A stretch of DNA of 64,000 bases from assembly GCF_024699925.1 (NCBI RefSeq), contig NZ_JAJOMX010000001.1:124001-188000 (forward strand), read 5' to 3'. Under the pieces are notes generated by a model. It made no database searches. It was not told the DNA's origin and saw only the letters and a list, made by a program, of their open reading frames with translations. Source of the stretch: Mesorhizobium sp. J428. GTDB lineage: Bacteria > Pseudomonadota > Alphaproteobacteria > Rhizobiales > Rhizobiaceae. Position numbers and translations under genes: made by a program. Positions within the stretch are counted from its first letter, which is position 1. Every line of letters begins with the position of its first letter. Shown piece by piece: positions 7,630-15,764 of this stretch.

Positions 7630-8550
7630 TCAGGCAGCCGACGCGCTGACCATGGGCGCTTCCTCCGTCGCGCGAATGCCGATCATGTGGCAGATCGCGA
7701 AGGCAAGGTCGGCTCGGTTCATCGTGTAGAAATGGAAGTCGCCCACGCCACGCTCGACCAGATCGAGCACCTGCTCGGCCGCGACCGCCGCTGCCACCAG
7801 CGCATGCGTCTGCGGGTCGCCCTGCAGTCCGTCGAACCGCTCCGCGAGCCAGGCCGGCACATGCGCACCGCAGCGGCTCGCGAAGTTCGCGACTGCGGTG
7901 AAGCTGTGCACGGGAAGGATGCCCGGCACGATCGGGATATAGATGCCCGCTCGCCGCGCCCGCTCGACATACCGCTCGTAGACGTCGTTGTCGAAGAAGA
8001 ACTGGGTGATGGCGCGGGTCGCGCCATTGTCCACCTTGCGCTTCAGCATCTCGATGTCGGTCGCGAAATCCGGGCTTTCAGGATGCTTCTCGGGATAGGC
8101 GGACACGGAAATGTCCTGCGCGCCCTGGGCGGCCAGGGCGGCGACCAGTTCGGCGCCGTTCGAATAGCCGTGCGGATGCGGCCGGTAGCGCGAGCCGACG
8201 CCCTCGGCCGGATCGCCGCGCAGCGCAACGAAACGCTTCACGCCCATCGAGAGAAAATCGGAAATCACCGCATCGGACTGTTCGCGGCTCGCATCGACGC
8301 AGGTAAGATGCGCCGCGGGCGAAAGAGAGGTCTCGTTCAGGATGCGGCGTACCGTGCGCGCGGTCCGCTCCCGCGTCGAGCCGCCGGCGCCGTATGTGAC
8401 GGAGACGAAGCTCGGCCGCAGCGGCTCGAGCCGCTTCACCGTCTCCCACAGCCGAGCTTCCATGTCGTCGGACTTGGGCGGGAAGAATTCGAACGAGACG
8501 CGGACCTTGTCGCCGATGTCGGGACGTCGGGAAAGCCGGAACTGGGACAT
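7630..8550 (-). CDS. metF: methylenetetrahydrofolate reductase
   Basis: The 306-residue product has the FAD-dependent MTHFR barrel: SFEFFPPKSDDME near the N-terminus, VSVTYGAGGSTRERT, HLTCVD, RGDP and QFFFDNDVYERYV. It reduces 5,10-methylene-THF to 5-methyl-THF, the methyl donor for methionine synthase, in the cytoplasm. Its ATG overlaps the stop of the upstream ArsR-methyltransferase gene (TAATG), so the two form one operon. Control by that regulator through the palindrome at 9579-9598 is the simplest reading. The gene ends at a strong bidirectional terminator. Confidence 0.96.
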   Translation of the reverse strand: MSQFRLSRRPDIGDKVRVSFEFFPPKSDDMEARLWETVKRLEPLRPSFVSVTYGAGGSTRERTARTVRRILNETSLSPAAHLTCVDASREQSDAVISDFLSMGVKRFVALRGDPAEGVGSRYRPHPHGYSNGAELVAALAAQGAQDISVSAYPEKHPESPDFATDIEMLKRKVDNGATRAITQFFFDNDVYERYVERARRAGIYIPIVPGILPVHSFTAVANFASRCGAHVPAWLAERFDGLQGDPQTHALVAAAVAAEQVLDLVERGVGDFHFYTMNRADLAFAICHMIGIRATEEAPMVSASAA

Positions 8551-9562
8551 TACGCGGTCTCCGTGGCGAGGCGTCGTTCGTGGGTAGGATGGGCAAGCAG
8601 GATCCGGCGATCGCGGCCGGACCAGAGCTTCACGGTGAGCCCGCCCTCCACCGACGGAGCGAAGGCCACCGTTTCCTCCTGCTCGAGGCCGGCCTCTTTC
8701 ATCCACTCGGCAATCTGCCGGTCGGAGAAGCCGAGGCGCGCGTGCGCCTGCTCCTCGCGCAGGAACTCGAAGTCGTGCGGCGCGAAATCGACGATCGCCA
8801 GCCGCCCGCCGGGACGCAGCGTCCTGGCCGCCTCTGCGACGGCGAAGCCGGGATTGTCGAGATAATGCAGCACCTGGTGGATCGTCACGAGGTCGAAGGC
8901 GTCACGGTCGACCGGCGGCGCATAGACATCGCCCTGCCGCACCTGGGCGTGCGCGACGCCGGCCTTGTCGAGGTTGGCGCGCGCGACGGACAGCATCTCG
9001 CGCGACATGTCGATGCCGACGGCGCGCCGGTGCACCAGGGCGCGAAAATCTCCAGCAGGCGACCGGTGCCCGTCCCGAGGTCGAGCATGGCGTTGAACGG
9101 CGTCCCGCCGGCGAGCTTCAGCAGCGCCGCCTCGACCGCGTGGTCCGGCACATGCAGGGCCCGCAACTGGTCCCACTGCGCTGCATTGGCGCTGAAATAC
9201 TCTGCCGCCCGCTCGCGGTTCTTGCGCTTGACGGCCTCCAGCCGCTCCATGTCGCGCAGCACCTGCGGATCGGCCGCGTCGACGCGTCCGACCAGGCCGA
9301 GCACGAACTCGCGCGCGGCATCGTTGTCGGACAGGCGGAAGAAGGCCCAGGAACCCTCCTGGTAGCGGCCGATCAGCCCGGCTTCGAGAAGCAGCTTCAG
9401 GTGCCGCGAGACGCGCGGCTGCGACTGGTTAAGGATCGAGGTCAGGTCGGAAACTGTAAGGTCGCCGCGCGACAGCAGCACGAGGATACGGAAACGGCTG
9501 GATTCTCCCGCCGCCTTGAGCGTATCGACCATCCGGTTCAGATTGACTTTCGGCTGCGCCAC
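8550..9562 (-). CDS. ArsR-type regulator fused to SAM-dependent methyltransferase, frame-shifted in this sequence
   Basis: The N-terminal part, from GTG at 9562, is an ArsR winged helix (TLKAAGESSRFRILVLLSRG, then SQPRVSRHLKLLLEAGLIG). It runs into a class I methyltransferase with motif I LDLGTGTGRLLEI. After EIFAPW (about base 9040) the frame degenerates and the true continuation, AVGIDMSREMLSVARANL and onward to the stop at 8550, lies in the neighbouring frame. The span is 3n+2 bases long, so one base is missing relative to an intact gene of about 337 residues. The coding quality on both sides argues for sequence error. In alphaproteobacteria such fusions next to metF are thought to sense S-adenosyl compounds and control methionine genes. 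The GTG start has a GAGG site seven bases upstream. Confidence 0.85.
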
Positions 9563-9578
9563 GTTCGACCTCGAAGAG

Positions 9579-9598
9579 ACATAAAGATATGTTTATGT
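9579..9598. promoter_or_regulatory. palindromic operator upstream of the ArsR-methyltransferase/metF operon
   Basis: ACATAAAGATATGTTTATGT is a 20-base inverted repeat with one mismatched pair. It lies 16 bases before the GTG start of the regulator and 26 bases before trmO. Its AT-rich form in GC-rich DNA and its size fit an ArsR-family dimer site. Autoregulation of the regulator-metF operon is inferred. Confidence 0.65.
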
Positions 9599-9623
9599 GA
9601 GGAGCGGCGGGGACGCAAGCGGA

Positions 9624-10172
9624 ATGTCGCACACGGGAAAGAAAATGGCGCTTCCATTCAACGACCGGCCGGAATTCGAGGTGCGCGAAGGCGAAGTGCG
9701 CCTTGAGGTCGATCCTACGAGCCTGACGCCCGATGCAGGGCTCGTCTTCATCGGCCGCGTCTCCTCGCCCTGGACCGAGCGATCGCAGTGCCCGAAGAAC
9801 ATGCGCGAGGCGCGCGAGAAAGGCGGCGGTGCCCGGATCACGCTCGATCCGGCCTATCGCGACGGCCTGCGCGGCCTTGGCCAGTGCAGCCACGCCATCC
9901 TGCTCTCCTGGTTCAACCGCTCGCCCCGCGACCTGATCGTGCAGAAGCCGCGCCACGCCGAGGCCGCCAAGGGCACCTTCGCGCTGCGCTCGCCGGTCAG
10001 GCCCAATCCGGTCGGCGTCCATGTCGTGCGGCTGCTCGCCGTAAATGAGCAGGCCGGAACGGTCGAGCTGGAGGCGATAGACCTCCTCGACGGCACGCCG
10101 CTGATCGACATCAAGCCCTATTTTGCCTCGACCGATTCGGTGCCCGACGCGACGCGGCAGGCCGGCACCTGA
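9624..10172 (+). CDS. trmO: TrmO-type tRNA t6A37 N6-methyltransferase
   Basis: The 182-residue product matches the TsaA/TrmO beta-barrel family. The conserved core TFALRSPVRPNPVGVHVV and the late motif DGTPLIDIKPY are present. TrmO uses S-adenosylmethionine to N6-methylate threonylcarbamoyladenosine at position 37 of certain tRNAs. The length is shorter than the E. coli protein but usual for alphaproteobacteria, where a C-terminal extension is missing. ATG at 9624 is preferred; ATG at 9645 is an alternative. The stop overlaps the next gene (TGATG). It is divergent from the ArsR-methyltransferase gene and shares its operator region. Confidence 0.85.
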   Translation: MSHTGKKMALPFNDRPEFEVREGEVRLEVDPTSLTPDAGLVFIGRVSSPWTERSQCPKNMREAREKGGGARITLDPAYRDGLRGLGQCSHAILLSWFNRSPRDLIVQKPRHAEAAKGTFALRSPVRPNPVGVHVVRLLAVNEQAGTVELEAIDLLDGTPLIDIKPYFASTDSVPDATRQAGT

Positions 10173-10495
10173 TGGCCGGAACGCAACGCCAGAAGGAGAT
10201 CGCCAAGGGCCTCACCCTCTTGATCCCGCTCGCGCCATGGGCGGATGCGGAGGCGATCCGCGAAGCGGCCGGCCAGAAGCACCTGAAGGCTCTGCCGCCT
10301 TCGGTCGCGCTGTGGCTCGCGACTGTCGCGCATGTCCGCCACCAGCATACCTCCTACGACGCGCTGCTCGCCGACGGCTACGACCGCGACTCTGCGCGCT
10401 TCTTCGTCGTTGACGAGATCAACGAGGTGCTGACGCGGTGGCGCGCGAGCCGGCTGCTCGATCCGGACGGGGACGAGGAAGCCGTCAGCGGTTAG
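10172..10495 (+). CDS. DUF2293-like conserved protein
   Basis: This 107-residue soluble protein has no signal or membrane segment. The central part (PPSVALWLATVAHVRHQHTS, then YDALLADGYDRDSARFFV and INEVLTRWR) resembles the DUF2293 family of uncharacterised bacterial and fungal proteins. Its ATG overlaps the trmO stop by one base, so it is co-translated with a tRNA-modification gene. No biochemical role is known to me. The conserved histidines and arginines could mean nucleic-acid binding, but nothing in the sequence proves it. Confidence 0.7.
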   Translation: MAGTQRQKEIAKGLTLLIPLAPWADAEAIREAAGQKHLKALPPSVALWLATVAHVRHQHTSYDALLADGYDRDSARFFVVDEINEVLTRWRASRLLDPDGDEEAVSG

Positions 10496-10525
10496 GCCGG
10501 AAGGCCCTGCTCTCAGGGACGGCGC

Positions 10526-11155
10526 TCAGGCGCGATAGATCCACTGCTCGGGAACGCGCACCGAAATCTCCTCGCCTTTCGTGATCCGGCCCGGCTTCTC
10601 CACCCAGGCGACCAGTCCGCGCAGCCGCTTCGCAGCCTTCGGAAACAAAAGCGCGCCCGCCTCGCGGTCCTCGATGCCGCCCCGCTCCGCAACGCGCCGT
10701 CCGGCGAAGCGGCAGGGCGCGTTCTGGCCATCGACCTTCAGCGTCACCCCACCCTTGAAGAACAGCATCGTGCCGGCCGGGAGGAAGGAGAGCATCGGCA
10801 GCCCGTCGATCAGCAGGTTTGCACCGACCCATTCCGGGCGGAGGACCGGCAGGTCCATGTTGCGGGCGATGCGCGCAAGCTCGTCCGGCGCCACGATCGA
10901 AACCTGCCGCTCGTTCCTGATCTCGGTGCCGCGCGCATACCACGGCTCGCGCCCGCCGGACCGGCGCGTGGAACCGTGGTGATAGTCGCCCGGGATGCCG
11001 TCAAAGCCGAGGTCGAGGAACTCGACCTGCCGCGTTTCGAAATCGTCGCCCGCAGCAGCGTAGAGACCGGCGACGCGGGCGGACAGCTTTCGTGCCGGAA
11101 CGATGTCCGGGTCGGGATCGAGCGGATGGCCGAAGGGCAATGTCGCCTCGCGCAT
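10526..11155 (-). CDS. MOSC domain-containing protein
   Basis: A 209-residue protein whose middle and end match the MOSC fold: PGDYHHGSTRRSGGREPWY, ERQVSIVAPDELARIA, then GANLLIDG and the cysteine motif NAPCRFAGRRV that would bind a sulfur or molybdenum ligand. MOSC proteins handle sulfur bound to pyranopterin or pyridoxal cofactors, or reduce N-hydroxylated bases (YiiM/YcbX type). The ATG at 11155 has GGAG eight bases upstream. It follows the KAS III gene by 47 bases on the same strand and may share its transcript. The substrate is unknown. Confidence 0.85.
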   Translation of the reverse strand: MREATLPFGHPLDPDPDIVPARKLSARVAGLYAAAGDDFETRQVEFLDLGFDGIPGDYHHGSTRRSGGREPWYARGTEIRNERQVSIVAPDELARIARNMDLPVLRPEWVGANLLIDGLPMLSFLPAGTMLFFKGGVTLKVDGQNAPCRFAGRRVAERGGIEDREAGALLFPKAAKRLRGLVAWVEKPGRITKGEEISVRVPEQWIYRA

Positions 11156-11202
11156 GCGAATTCTCCAGTCAGGGGCGGCCAAGGTCCTGCCCTGAGCGTC
11201 GG

Positions 11203-12327
11203 CTACATCTTGCGGAGAATCGCTCCGCCGATCGAATAGCCGGCACCGAAGGCGCACAGCATGCCGAACTGCCCGGCTTCCATGTCCTCGTGATACTGCT
11301 TCAGTGCAACCACCGCGCCGGCGGCGGCCGTGTTGCCGAGCTTCTCCAACACCATCGGGGCGCGGTCGGCATCCGCCTCGTAGCCGAGCGCGAGCTTCAT
11401 GATCATCGCGTTCATGCGGCCGTTGGCCTGGTGCAGCCAATAGCGCCGCACGTCCTCGACCGTCATGCCGTGGTCGGCCAGGAAGGCGGAGATGAAACGG
11501 TGGGCGGCGACCGTGACTTCCTTGAAGACCTTGTTGCCAACCTGCTTGATCATGTTTCCTTCCATGTTGACCACGGAAGTGTCTTCCTGCCCGGCCCGGA
11601 TCAGGAAGCCGAAGTTCGAGCGAATGTTGTTCGAGAACTGCGTCCAGTTGCGCGTGTCGAGCACCTCGAAGCGGCCGGGCCTCGTCTCACCCTCGCCGAT
11701 TGCCTCGACCACCATCGTGGCGGAGGCGTCGCCGAAGATGAAATGCGTCTGCCGGTCGCGGAAATTGAGATGCGCGGTGATGATCTCGGGCGAGACCACC
11801 AGCACGCGCTTCTGTGCCCCGGTGCGCACAAGATTGGTGGCGATATGCAGTCCGGCAGCGGCGGAAGAGCAGCCGAGATTCATGTCGAAGGCCGCGCCCG
11901 AGGCGCCGAGCGCCTTCTGGATCTCCACCGCGACCGCGGGATAGGGCCGCTGCTGGTGCGAGGCGGCGCAGATGACCATGTCCACCGTCGACGGGTCCGT
12001 CACGCCCGCATGTTCAAGCGCCCGCTTCGCCGACACCACACCAAACTCGGCCATCACCGACAGCTCGTCATCGCCGCGCGGCGGGATGCGCGGCGTCATC
12101 CGCGTCACGTCGAGTATGCCCTCGCGCGTATGCACATGGCGGTTCTTCACTCCCGACGCATAGACGATGAAGTCGGTGTCCGATTTCGCCAGCGGCGGCT
12201 CACCGGAGGCAGCGCGCCTGACGTTTTCCAGGTCCACCCATTCGTTGAACGAGGCGACCAATTCTTCGTTCGTGATGGTGGATTCCGGTATCTCGACGCC
12301 GATACCGCTGATGATGACACGCTGCAT
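11203..12327 (-). CDS. beta-ketoacyl-ACP synthase III family protein (FabH-like, long form)
   Basis: The 374-residue enzyme carries the KAS III triad: Cys153 in MNLGCSSAAAGL, His299 in WLHQANGRMN and Asn332 in KLGNTAAA. Family members condense acetyl-CoA or another acyl-CoA with malonyl-ACP. It is about 55 residues longer than the housekeeping FabH, with extra sequence between residues 30 and 90. It also stands alone, away from fatty acid genes. It may therefore be a second KAS III with a different acyl starter, or a shunt enzyme taking fatty acid degradation products. The ATG start follows an intergenic region of 245 bases in which I see no gene. Confidence 0.85.
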   Translation of the reverse strand: MQRVIISGIGVEIPESTITNEELVASFNEWVDLENVRRAASGEPPLAKSDTDFIVYASGVKNRHVHTREGILDVTRMTPRIPPRGDDELSVMAEFGVVSAKRALEHAGVTDPSTVDMVICAASHQQRPYPAVAVEIQKALGASGAAFDMNLGCSSAAAGLHIATNLVRTGAQKRVLVVSPEIITAHLNFRDRQTHFIFGDASATMVVEAIGEGETRPGRFEVLDTRNWTQFSNNIRSNFGFLIRAGQEDTSVVNMEGNMIKQVGNKVFKEVTVAAHRFISAFLADHGMTVEDVRRYWLHQANGRMNAMIMKLALGYEADADRAPMVLEKLGNTAAAGAVVALKQYHEDMEAGQFGMLCAFGAGYSIGGAILRKM

Positions 12328-12572
12328 GCTGGTGGTTGTCCTCGACGCCCCGGCCGACGTCGCGACGCACCCTTGGGCGCGTACGGCAAACTAGCCATTG
12401 CGCCGAGCCGAATACGCCAAAAGCCGGTTGCTGCCAAGGATCAGACGCGGTCCGCCTACAATTTTGGTTTCCAACGGAAACCATCCGGCACTACCGGGCA
12501 AACGCGCTGCTCAAAACCGATCGGAGAGACGCCCGCGACGCCATACAGGGCAGTCGGGTCAATGCCGGCCTG

Positions 12573-13349
12573 TCAGGCGTCGAGCGGCTTCTGCGCCACC
12601 ATGAACAGGCGCGGGAAACGCAGCAGCACCTTGCCGTCGGCCGCGGGCGGATAGGCTGCCGCGATCTTCGCCTGATAGCTGGCGAGGAAATCCTGCTGCT
12701 CCGCTGGATCAAGCGGATCGAGGAACGGCTTGAGTCCCGTGGACTTGACCCACTCGACGATCGCCGCGGCGTCCGCCAGCGGATGGTTGTAGTGGGTGTG
12801 CCAGATGTCCACCCGCGCGGCATGCGGTGTCAGGAGGTCGTAATAGAACGCCACCGGCGGCAGCGGCTGGCGCGCGGCATTGGCCAGCTTTGTCGCGAAT
12901 CGGTCCTCGGCGGCGACCTCGCGCATCAGGCGATGCGACGGTTCGGCAATGTTGTCCGGCATCTGCACCGCCAGCACACCGCCTGGCGCAAGCTGGCCCA
13001 TCAGCCGCACCAGCACCGCCGGATGGTCCGGCAGCCACTGGAACACTGCATTGGCGAAGATCACGTCGACCGGCTCGGCCGGAGTCCAGCCGGCCGCATC
13101 CTCAAGCGTGAAGGAGAGGCCCGGAAGCCGCTTGCGCGCCTTGTCGATCATGTCGGGCGATGTGTCGAACCCCGACACCTGCGCATCCGGCCAGCGCTCG
13201 GCCAGAAGCTCGGTCGAATTGCCCGGCCCGCAGCCGACATCCATCACCCGGCGCGGAGCCTGAAGCGGCACCTGCGCCAAGAGATCGCGCGACGGGCGCG
13301 TCCGCTCATCCTCGAACTTGAGATACTGCGCGGCGGACCAGTCAGGCAT
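12573..13349 (-). CDS. tam: trans-aconitate 2-methyltransferase
   Basis: The 258-residue protein is a class I SAM methyltransferase with [20 protein letters not shown] as motif I and [10 protein letters not shown] as the family-typical later motif. The N-terminus [19 protein letters not shown] is characteristic of Tam. The enzyme methylates trans-aconitate, a spontaneous by-product that would inhibit aconitase. ATG at 13349 is chosen over a TTG one codon upstream. It lies just downstream of the toxin-antitoxin pair on the same strand (15 bases after the toxin stop), probably with no functional link. Confidence 0.92.
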   Translation of the reverse strand: MPDWSAAQYLKFEDERTRPSRDLLAQVPLQAPRRVMDVGCGPGNSTELLAERWPDAQVSGFDTSPDMIDKARKRLPGLSFTLEDAAGWTPAEPVDVIFANAVFQWLPDHPAVLVRLMGQLAPGGVLAVQMPDNIAEPSHRLMREVAAEDRFATKLANAARQPLPPVAFYYDLLTPHAARVDIWHTHYNHPLADAAAIVEWVKSTGLKPFLDPLDPAEQQDFLASYQAKIAAAYPPAADGKVLLRFPRLFMVAQKPLDA

Positions 13350-13364
13350 CAAACACCTTGAGCT

Positions 13365-13631
13365 TCAGCGATAGATTTCGCGTCGATTGCCGATGCGGAC
13401 GACCAGAACCGTCACGGTCGCGTCGTCGATCGATGCGATCACCCGGAAATCCCCGACGCGGTATTTCCAATAGTGGCCAAGCGGGCCGTGCAACGCTTCT
13501 CCAACTTCACGCGGATCCTCCCGGGCGGCGATCCGGTCGTGGATAAAGCGGGCTATCCGAACACGATCGACAGAGCCGAGACGTTCGAGATCCTTTTCCG
13601 CACGCCGTTCAAAGCGCACCTGCCAAGGCAT
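13365..13631 (-). CDS. RelE/ParE family toxin
   Basis: An 88-residue basic protein with the RelE/ParE fold: FERRAEKDLERLGSVDRVRI at the start, LGHYWKYRVGDFRVIASI in the middle and VVRIGNRREIYR at the end. The GxYRVGDYR-like core and terminal arginine/tyrosine are the usual catalytic or contact residues of RelE-type mRNA endonucleases. The start lies two bases after the antitoxin stop, giving the standard antitoxin-toxin order. Activity as RelE (ribosome-dependent RNase) rather than ParE (gyrase poison) is favoured by the C-terminal R-x-x-Y pattern but is not certain. Confidence 0.88.
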   Translation of the reverse strand: MPWQVRFERRAEKDLERLGSVDRVRIARFIHDRIAAREDPREVGEALHGPLGHYWKYRVGDFRVIASIDDATVTVLVVRIGNRREIYR

Positions 13632-13633
13632 GG

Positions 13634-13864
13634 CTATGCCTCGTCAGGATTGCCCAGATCGATATCAAGCTTCTGAAGCACCTCATTAAAGCTGATGAAC
13701 TGCGGGTTGTCCCGCATCCGCTGCTCCGCGAGATACAGGTCCTCCAGGTCGTCGAGATGCTCGAGAATCGCCTCTCGAGCATAGTAGCTCTTCGTCCGGC
13801 CCGTCTTGCGGGCCAGATCGTCGAGCCGGTCTTCAATCTCTTTCGGCAATCGCAGTGCGAGCAT
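13634..13864 (-). CDS. RelB-type ribbon-helix-helix antitoxin
   Basis: The 76-residue product starts MLALRLPKEIEDRLDDLARK, a ribbon-helix-helix DNA-binding strand and helix. An acidic helix then runs into the toxin-wrapping C-terminus (FNEVLQKLDIDLGNPDEA). It would neutralise the adjacent RelE/ParE toxin and repress the operon. ATG at 13864 is preferred to a TTG three codons earlier. A perfect 16-base palindrome lies 15 bases upstream of the start and is the likely self-operator. Confidence 0.87.
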   Translation of the reverse strand: MLALRLPKEIEDRLDDLARKTGRTKSYYAREAILEHLDDLEDLYLAEQRMRDNPQFISFNEVLQKLDIDLGNPDEA

Positions 13865-13878
13865 GACATCCAACCTCT

Positions 13879-13894
13879 GCTATACATGTATAGC
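13879..13894. promoter_or_regulatory. operator/promoter of the toxin-antitoxin operon
   Basis: GCTATACATGTATAGC is a perfect 16-base palindrome directly upstream of the antitoxin start and contains a TATACA-like -10. On the minus strand a TTGCAT element lies 15-17 bases before it. A ribbon-helix-helix antitoxin bound here would block RNA polymerase. Confidence 0.7.
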
Positions 13895-13926
13895 GAAAGC
13901 TGGACGCATGCAACGGTGGAGGTCTA

Positions 13927-15576
13927 TTACCGCGTCAGCCGCTTGTGCGCCATGCGATGCGGCACCAGAGCCTCGGGGCCGAGGCGGCGGGCCTTGTCCT
14001 TCTCGTATTCCTCGAAGTTGCCCTCGAACCACTCGACATGCGCGTCACCCTCGAAGGCGAGCATGTGGGTGGCCATGCGGTCGAGGAACATGCGATCGTG
14101 CGAGATGATGACGGCGCAGCCGGCATAGGCTTCGAGCGCATCTTCCAGCGCGCCCAGCGTCTCGGTGTCGAGGTCGTTGGTCGGTTCGTCGAGCAGCAGC
14201 ACGTTGCCGCCGTTCTTCAGCATCTTGGCCAGGTGCACGCGGTTGCGCTGGCCACCCGACAGGTTGCCAACCTTCTGCTGCTGGTCGCCGCCGCGGAAGT
14301 TGAACGACGAGCAGTAGGCGCGGGAGTTGACCTCGTGCTTGCCGAGCTTGATCACCTCGGCGCCGCCGGAGATCTCCTCCCAAACGGTCTTGTTCGGGTC
14401 GAGCGCGTCGCGGCTCTGGTCGACATAGCCGAGCCGCACCGTCTCGCCGAGGCGGATCGTGCCGGCAGTCGGCTGCTCCTGGCCGGTGATCATGCGGAAC
14501 AGCGTCGTCTTGCCGGCGCCGTTGGGGCCGATGACGCCGACGATGCCGCCGGGCGGCAGGCGGAACGACAGGTCTTCGATCAGCACCTCGTCGGTATAGG
14601 CCTTGCTGAGGTTCTCGACCTCGATGACGACGTTGCCCAGGCGCTCGCTCGACGGGATGACGATCTGCGTGTCGGTCGGCTTGCGGTTCTGCGCCTGCTC
14701 GAGCAATTCCTCATAGGCCTTGATGCGTGCCTTGGACTTGGTCTGGCGGGCCTTGGGCGAGGATGCGATCCACTCGCGTTCGCGCCAGATCGACTTCTGG
14801 CGGGCGTCGTCCTCACGGCCCTCCTGGATCAGGCGCTTGGCCTTGGCGTCGAGATATTTGGTGTAGTTGCCCTCGTAGGGAATGCCGCGGCCGCGGTCGA
14901 GCTCGAGGATCCAACCGGTGACGTTGTCGAGGAAGTAGCGGTCGTGGGTGATGATCAGCACCGAGCCCGGATAGTCGCGCAGGTGCTTTTCAAGCCAGCC
15001 TGTCGTCTCGGCGTCGAGATGGTTGGTCGGCTCGTCAAGCAGCAGCAGGTCCGGCTGTTCGAGAAGCAGGCGGCAGAGTGCGACGCGGCGGCGCTCGCCG
15101 CCCGAGAGGTTGTTGACGTCGGCATCCGGTGGCGGACACTGCAGTGCGTCCATCGCCATCTCGACCTGCTGGTCGAGGTCCCACAGGTTGAGGCGGTCCA
15201 TCTCGTCCTGCAGGCGGGCGCCCTCGTCCGCCGTCTCGTCCGAGTAGTTCATCATCAGTTCGTTGTAGCGCTCGATGATCGCCGTCTTCTTGGCGACGCC
15301 GTCCATGACGTTCTCGCGCACGGTCTTGGCCGGGTCGAGCTGCGGCTCCTGCGCCAGGTAGCCGACGGTGGCGCCCTCCGCGAGCCAGGCCTCGCCCTGG
15401 TGCTCCTTGTCGAGGCCCGCCATGATGCGCAGGATCGTCGACTTGCCCGAGCCGTTCGGGCCCAGGATGCCGATCTTGGCGTCCGGGTAGAAGGACAGAT
15501 GGACGTTATCGAGCACCTTCTTGGCGCCGTAGGCCTTGGAGAGGCCCGACATGTGATAGATGAACTGGCGTGCCAC
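13927..15576 (-). CDS. ettA: energy-dependent translational throttle protein EttA (ABC-F)
   Basis: The 549-residue protein has two ABC domains without membrane parts. Walker A motifs are GPNGSGKST (residues about 39-47) and GPNGAGKTT (second half); signatures are LSGGERRRVALCR and LSGGQRNRVHLAK; Walker B motifs are LLLLDEPTNHLD and VLLLDEPTNDLD. The first domain has the extended arm, and the linker between domains is rich in R and K. EttA binds the ribosomal E site and gates the first peptide bond according to ADP/ATP. The start is GTG at 15576 with AGGGA upstream. This housekeeping ABC-F should not be read as an antibiotic-resistance protein. Confidence 0.94.
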   Translation of the reverse strand: MARQFIYHMSGLSKAYGAKKVLDNVHLSFYPDAKIGILGPNGSGKSTILRIMAGLDKEHQGEAWLAEGATVGYLAQEPQLDPAKTVRENVMDGVAKKTAIIERYNELMMNYSDETADEGARLQDEMDRLNLWDLDQQVEMAMDALQCPPPDADVNNLSGGERRRVALCRLLLEQPDLLLLDEPTNHLDAETTGWLEKHLRDYPGSVLIITHDRYFLDNVTGWILELDRGRGIPYEGNYTKYLDAKAKRLIQEGREDDARQKSIWREREWIASSPKARQTKSKARIKAYEELLEQAQNRKPTDTQIVIPSSERLGNVVIEVENLSKAYTDEVLIEDLSFRLPPGGIVGVIGPNGAGKTTLFRMITGQEQPTAGTIRLGETVRLGYVDQSRDALDPNKTVWEEISGGAEVIKLGKHEVNSRAYCSSFNFRGGDQQQKVGNLSGGQRNRVHLAKMLKNGGNVLLLDEPTNDLDTETLGALEDALEAYAGCAVIISHDRMFLDRMATHMLAFEGDAHVEWFEGNFEEYEKDKARRLGPEALVPHRMAHKRLTR

Positions 15577-15764
15577 GCGCGCGATCCCTGATCAACGAGT
15601 GTTGGAAGTTGCGCGCTATGTAGGCGAACGGGCCGCAAAGGGCAATGTGGCGCACACACTTCCGTGTGCTGGTGCTGGCGCGGTTGCGCCCCACCCGGGA
15701 AAATCCTAACTGCACCAGACTTGATTTCGCGACTCGGGAGGTGACGCGACTAGGAGAACCGGAC

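Noticed and set aside
13927..15576. ABC-F protein as an antibiotic-resistance determinant
   Set aside because: Length, short inter-domain linker and arm features match EttA, a housekeeping translation factor.
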